Origin: Ignavibacteriota bacterium
Lineage (GTDB): Bacteria; Bacteroidota; Ignavibacteria; UBA10030
Reading direction: 5' to 3'
Assembly (NCBI GenBank): GCA_003819715.1
Contig: RPQN01000024.1
Coordinates: 1-34,511, forward strand
DNA length: 34,511 nucleotides
The translations under genes were made by a program, and so were the position numbers. The notes beneath the pieces are model-generated. The model did no database searches and was not told the DNA's origin. It saw nothing but the letters and a program-made list of their open reading frames with translations. Shown in pieces: positions 31,207 through 34,511 of the stretch. The number at the start of each line of letters is the position of its first letter. Within the stretch, counting starts at the first letter, position 1.

Positions 31207-32427
31207 ATGAAAAACCGGCTTATCATAGTAACAGAATTTTTTTTCCCCGATCAGAACGCAACCGGATATTTGCTGACCCGGGTCGCCGAGGGTTTTGTGG
31301 ATATCGCCGATGTCCATGTCTTATGCAAAAAGCAAAAAAACTACACCATGCATCCGGGAGGAGTATCTTCTTCGCCGCCCGGGATGGTCACCGATCGAAT
31401 TCCCTCGACGAGTTTCAATAAAAATATATTACTGCTTCGATTGATCAATATTCTCACATTGAGTATTTCTTTTCTTCTCAGACTTGTATGGATATTGCGG
31501 GAAGGGGATCAAGTGCTCGTGGTGACCAACCCGCCTTCTCTTCCTTTTATCGCCGCAATTGCCTGCCGATGGAAAAAAGCGCGGTATTCAATTCTTGTCC
31601 ATGATGTCTATCCAGACGTCTTGATTGCAACAGGGGTCCTGAGGGACAAGCACGTGCTAGCGCGCGGATTGCGGTGGATGTCAAAAAAACTCCTCGAATC
31701 CTCCGAGAGTATCATCGTCCTGGGAAGGGATATGGCAAAGTTGCTGGGCGCAACATATTGTACGATCAATAATCGCATGACGATTATCCCTAATTGGGGA
31801 GATGTCAATCATATCATTCCTGAACAACGTCCTGGTAATTCGATATTGGCGGAATGTTCGCTGGAAAATAAATTTGTGGTTCAATATGTTGGAAATATCG
31901 GCCGCACTCACAATATTGAACTCTTGGTGGAATGCGCAGAGATATTGAAGGAGCAGGAGGATATCCATTTCCTCTGTATTGGAGATGGTGCAAAAAAAAG
32001 ATGGTTGTCAGATTCGATCGCTCAGAAAGGGCTTCGAAATGTATCGATGAGATCATTCTATCCCAGGAGCCGGCAGTCAGAGGTCCACAACGCATGTGAT
32101 CTTGTGGTGATTTCATTTATTCCGGGGATGGCAGGTATTTCCGTTCCCAGCAGAATGTATAACGTGATGGCGGCAGGGAAACCGATCATCGGGGTGACCG
32201 ATACGCACTCTGAACTGGCGATGGTGATTCAAGAGGAAAATATCGGCTGGGTCGTTTCATCGTACCGCGCTCAAGATGTCGTCGATGTCATCTTATCTGC
32301 GAAAGCAGCAATGAATACTTTGGTCGATATGGGCTTGCGTGCAAGAAAAACAGCGGAAGAAAAATATACGTTTGAAAAGGTTATTCCCCTGTATAGAAAT
32401 GTCTTGTTCAATAACATGAAAGAATGA
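31207..32427 (+). CDS. Glycosyltransferase family 4 (WbuB-like)
   Basis: The 406-residue GT-B enzyme starts IIVTEFFFPDQNATGYLLTRVAEGF, the acceptor-side loop of WbuB-type transferases. It has a membrane-associating hydrophobic stretch (about 77-97, INILTLSISFLLRLVWIL), then VTNPPSLPF and VHDVYPDV. The donor half contains VQYVGNIGRTHNIELL and SVPSRMYNVMAAGKPIIGV. WbuB homologues transfer an N-acetylated 6-deoxyhexose such as FucNAc in O-antigen synthesis; that specificity is only suggested here by similarity and by the wecB-type epimerase next door. The gene lies 27 bases after the GT2 gene and one base before wecB. Confidence 0.88.
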   Translation: MKNRLIIVTEFFFPDQNATGYLLTRVAEGFVDIADVHVLCKKQKNYTMHPGGVSSSPPGMVTDRIPSTSFNKNILLLRLINILTLSISFLLRLVWILREGDQVLVVTNPPSLPFIAAIACRWKKARYSILVHDVYPDVLIATGVLRDKHVLARGLRWMSKKLLESSESIIVLGRDMAKLLGATYCTINNRMTIIPNWGDVNHIIPEQRPGNSILAECSLENKFVVQYVGNIGRTHNIELLVECAEILKEQEDIHFLCIGDGAKKRWLSDSIAQKGLRNVSMRSFYPRSRQSEVHNACDLVVISFIPGMAGISVPSRMYNVMAAGKPIIGVTDTHSELAMVIQEENIGWVVSSYRAQDVVDVILSAKAAMNTLVDMGLRARKTAEEKYTFEKVIPLYRNVLFNNMKE

Positions 32428-32428
32428 T

Positions 32429-33532
32429 TTGAAAACTATTCTTCTGGTTGCCGGCACACGTCCGGAAATTATTAAAACCGCTCCCGTTGTGCTTGAAGCG
32501 CAAAAACGGTCTGACGTCAAAGTGGTGTATTGCCTCACCGGCCAGCACAAGACCATGGCGATGGAGGCACTGTCGATTTTTGGGGTCCAGCCGGATGATG
32601 ATCTCCAAATTATGCGTCCGAACCAGACATTAAATATGATCTGCGAATCGGTCTTTGCAAAACTGCCGCCGGTCATCGAGCGCATCAAGCCGGATGTCGT
32701 GATGGTGCAGGGGGATACCACCACTGCGGCCATGACCGCGCTGTGCGCGTTTAATATGAAAGTTCCGGTGGCGCATATTGAAGCCGGACTGCGCACATTC
32801 AATATGGACGCACCGTATCCGGAAGAATGCAACCGGCGGCTTGTCGGAGTGGTTGCAAAATACAATCTCTGTCCCACGACATTGGCGCTGGATTACCTGC
32901 GCCGGGAGGGTGTCCCGGAGAATACGCTCTATCTGACGGGGAATACGGCGGTGGACGCATTGCGGTTCATTCAGGAGAAGCACAACCTTGATCAGCTCGA
33001 ACAGATACTGCCGGATGTAAAAACGCCGTATGTCCTCATCACCGCTCACCGGCGGGAAAGCTTCGGAGGAGGATTCCAGAATATATGCACCGCGATTCGA
33101 GAATCTGCCTTGCGGTATCCTGGAGTTCAATTTATTTATCCCGTACACCTGAATCCAAATGTCAAAGGACCGGTGCATGAAATACTGGGTTCGATCGTTA
33201 ATGTGAAGTTAATCCCGCCCATTCCTTACCTCGAAATGCTGACGCTGATAAAGCACTGCGAATTTGTTCTATCCGATTCCGGTGGAATTCAGGAAGAAGC
33301 ACCGTCATTCGGCAAACACTGCATCGTGATGCGTGAAGTGACGGAACGGATGGAAAGCGTCACCCTGGGAATGTCGGAACTGGTGGGAACGGATACTGCG
33401 AAAATCATCAATGCAGTTCGGCGCACCATTGAAGGAAAAAATAAATATGACACCGGCAAGAATCCTTACGGGGACGGCCATGCATCGGAAAAGATTCTGG
33501 ATATTCTGCAAGATCACACATCGACTCGCTGA
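32429..33532 (+). CDS. wecB: UDP-N-acetylglucosamine 2-epimerase (non-hydrolysing)
   Basis: WecB interconverts UDP-GlcNAc and UDP-ManNAc through an elimination-addition reaction. The 367-residue protein has VAGTRPEIIKTAPV (7-20), VMVQGDTTTA (91-100), AHIEAGLRT (115-123), PEECNRRL (131-138), ITAHRRES (204-211) and LSDSGGIQEEAPSFGK. Active-site residues of the E. coli enzyme correspond to K16, D96, E118, E132 and H207, all present. The start is TTG 32429, one base after the upstream stop, with AAAGAA as a weak ribosome-binding site; no ATG is available before the motif. It could instead serve as an FnlC-type epimerase for FucNAc, but fnlA and fnlB are not in the window. Confidence 0.92.
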   Translation: MKTILLVAGTRPEIIKTAPVVLEAQKRSDVKVVYCLTGQHKTMAMEALSIFGVQPDDDLQIMRPNQTLNMICESVFAKLPPVIERIKPDVVMVQGDTTTAAMTALCAFNMKVPVAHIEAGLRTFNMDAPYPEECNRRLVGVVAKYNLCPTTLALDYLRREGVPENTLYLTGNTAVDALRFIQEKHNLDQLEQILPDVKTPYVLITAHRRESFGGGFQNICTAIRESALRYPGVQFIYPVHLNPNVKGPVHEILGSIVNVKLIPPIPYLEMLTLIKHCEFVLSDSGGIQEEAPSFGKHCIVMREVTERMESVTLGMSELVGTDTAKIINAVRRTIEGKNKYDTGKNPYGDGHASEKILDILQDHTSTR

Positions 33533-33583
33533 ACGAGCATGTGAAAACAAACAATAAACGAACAACTGCATTTCTATAACGTC

Positions 33584-34511
33584 ATGAGTCATCGCCGGGA
33601 AAATACAGTAACACTTCTTATTGATGTCTTCACCATCAATCTGGCATATCTTGCATATTACTATTTCCGTGTGCGAAGCGGGTGGATCCCCTACAGTATT
33701 GAACCGGAACTGCTTCTGCCGCTGGCCTTCGTCTGCCTGTACTGGTTATTGTGGTTTGGCATATTCGGTTTATACCGCTCCTGGTATGAACAATCCCGTA
33801 TAGATGAAATACTCAATATTGTCAAAGTGACCATGCTGGGTTCGCTCGTCTTATTCTTTTTGATATTTCTTGATGATACCTCCAGCGAATCCATGTCCCA
33901 CTTCCGGCTGCTCATTCTCGGATATTGGATTGTGCTCATGGTTCTTGTGATCACCGGAAGAATTGTCAGGCGTTTTGTTCAGCGTCGATTGCTTCTGGCC
34001 GGCGTCGGTTTGCGTAATACCATCATTGTTGGATGGTCGGACAAGGCCTTTGAATTGTGCGACATGGTGCTGAAATATCCGGCATTAGGATACAAAGTCA
34101 TAGGATTTGTCAGGGTGGAAGCGAAGAGCACCGTTGCCCATCATAATAAAAAAAATCATTACAAAGATGTACCGGTGTTGGGATCTCTGAAGGATCTGAC
34201 GGAGGTGATAAAGAAACATTCGATCAGTGAAGTGTTGATCGGTCTGGATCCTTCGGAGCGGAAACAACTCACGGATATATTGCGCAAGTGCGATTCCGTT
34301 GATGTCGGTATGAAAATCATGCCGGATTTGTACGATATTGTCAGCGGTCAGGCGCGGATCAGTTCTCTGTATGGACTGCCCTTGATGGATGTACGGCCTC
34401 AATTGATGAAGCCGTGGGAGGAAATTGCAAAACGGGCTCTCGATGTTCTTCTTTCGTTGATCGTTCTGGTTGCCGGGCTTCCGATATGGGTGTTGGTCTC
34501 TTGCTTAAGAA
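33584..34511 (+). CDS. Priming glycosylphosphotransferase (WbaP/WcaJ-type), truncated by window end
   Basis: The frame from ATG 33584 stays open to the last base (309 codons, no stop), so the gene continues beyond the window. It shows several N-terminal membrane helices (about 8-130, with LLIDVFTINLAYLAYYYF and LLILGYWIVLMVLVITGR). A nucleotide-binding CoA_binding_3-type domain follows (about 140-270: NTIIVGWSDKAFELCDMVLKYPALGYKVIGFV, VPVLGSLKDL, VLIGLD). Then the start of the catalytic bacterial sugar transferase domain appears: LPLMDVRPQLMKPWEEIAKRALDVLLSLIVLV. Such enzymes move a hexose 1-phosphate onto undecaprenyl phosphate, the first step of the repeat unit. The catalytic core itself lies outside. 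It starts 51 bases after wecB. Confidence 0.88.
   Translation, partial: MSHRRENTVTLLIDVFTINLAYLAYYYFRVRSGWIPYSIEPELLLPLAFVCLYWLLWFGIFGLYRSWYEQSRIDEILNIVKVTMLGSLVLFFLIFLDDTSSESMSHFRLLILGYWIVLMVLVITGRIVRRFVQRRLLLAGVGLRNTIIVGWSDKAFELCDMVLKYPALGYKVIGFVRVEAKSTVAHHNKKNHYKDVPVLGSLKDLTEVIKKHSISEVLIGLDPSERKQLTDILRKCDSVDVGMKIMPDLYDIVSGQARISSLYGLPLMDVRPQLMKPWEEIAKRALDVLLSLIVLVAGLPIWVLVSCLR

Noticed and set aside
32293-32877. Antisense open frame over wecB
   Set aside because: wecB is unambiguous on the + strand; the reverse frame only mirrors its codon bias.
1-34511. CRISPR arrays, insertion sequences, attachment sites or toxin-antitoxin genes
   Set aside because: No regularly spaced repeats, transposase or integrase motifs, terminal inverted repeats or toxin-antitoxin pairs were seen while reading through both strands.

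Overview
This is a contiguous piece of bacterial chromosome with about 32 protein genes, one tRNA, and no insertion sequence, phage gene, CRISPR array or rRNA. The order rplM-rpsI-rpsB-tsf-pyrH-frr, the short (200-residue) EF-Ts and the SLBB/Wzz-type export pair suggest a Gram-negative of the FCB group. Several genes carry real Shine-Dalgarno sequences (AGGAGG before acs, AAGGA before secG, rpsI and the PspC gene) and there are textbook sigma-70 promoters (TTGACA-17-TACAAT, TTGACA-17-TAATAT). That argues against Bacteroidia and is more compatible with an Ignavibacteria/Chlorobi-like or related lineage. This placement is inference, not proof.

Layout. 1-3812: the end of dxs, a Gfo/Idh/MocA oxidoreductase, a SAM hydroxide adenosyltransferase, and ribD-ribE, all on the + strand and tightly packed. 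3813-8241: secG, tRNA-Lys(CTT), rplM-rpsI, then rpsB-tsf, pyrH-frr, a translation and UMP-kinase cluster punctuated by intrinsic terminators and leader hairpins. 8276-11734: a secreted six-hairpin glycosidase-like protein and two small membrane proteins (PspC-type and LiaF-like). 11731-14541: polA on the - strand, meeting its + strand neighbour with overlapping stop codons. 14763-17979: acs (+) and an MFS exporter (-), convergent. 18225-21441: a small secreted protein of unknown function behind a near-perfect promoter, then a LytR_C-domain protein, rsfS and argS.

21451-34511 (window end): an exopolysaccharide or O-antigen type locus, all + strand. It starts at a strong promoter whose -10 lies inside a perfect 9-bp inverted repeat. 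The genes are an RmlC-like cupin, rfbB (dTDP-glucose 4,6-dehydratase), a Wza-like SLBB exporter, a Wzz-like chain-length protein, a Wzx-like flippase, a Wzy/WaaL-like polymerase or ligase, three glycosyltransferases, wecB, and the N-terminal two thirds of a WbaP/WcaJ-type priming glycosylphosphotransferase cut by the window end. Together they form a nearly complete Wzx/Wzy pathway: priming, glycosyl transfer, flipping, polymerisation, length control and export. rmlA and rmlD are not in the window.

No stretch longer than 300 bases lacks a gene. The longest gaps (14542-14762, 17980-18224, 21442-21665) hold promoters and leaders. I did not find a clearly new multi-gene system. The most interesting signals are regulatory: the operator-like dyad at the polysaccharide promoter, and terminator hairpins placed just upstream of start codons in the ribosomal cluster.
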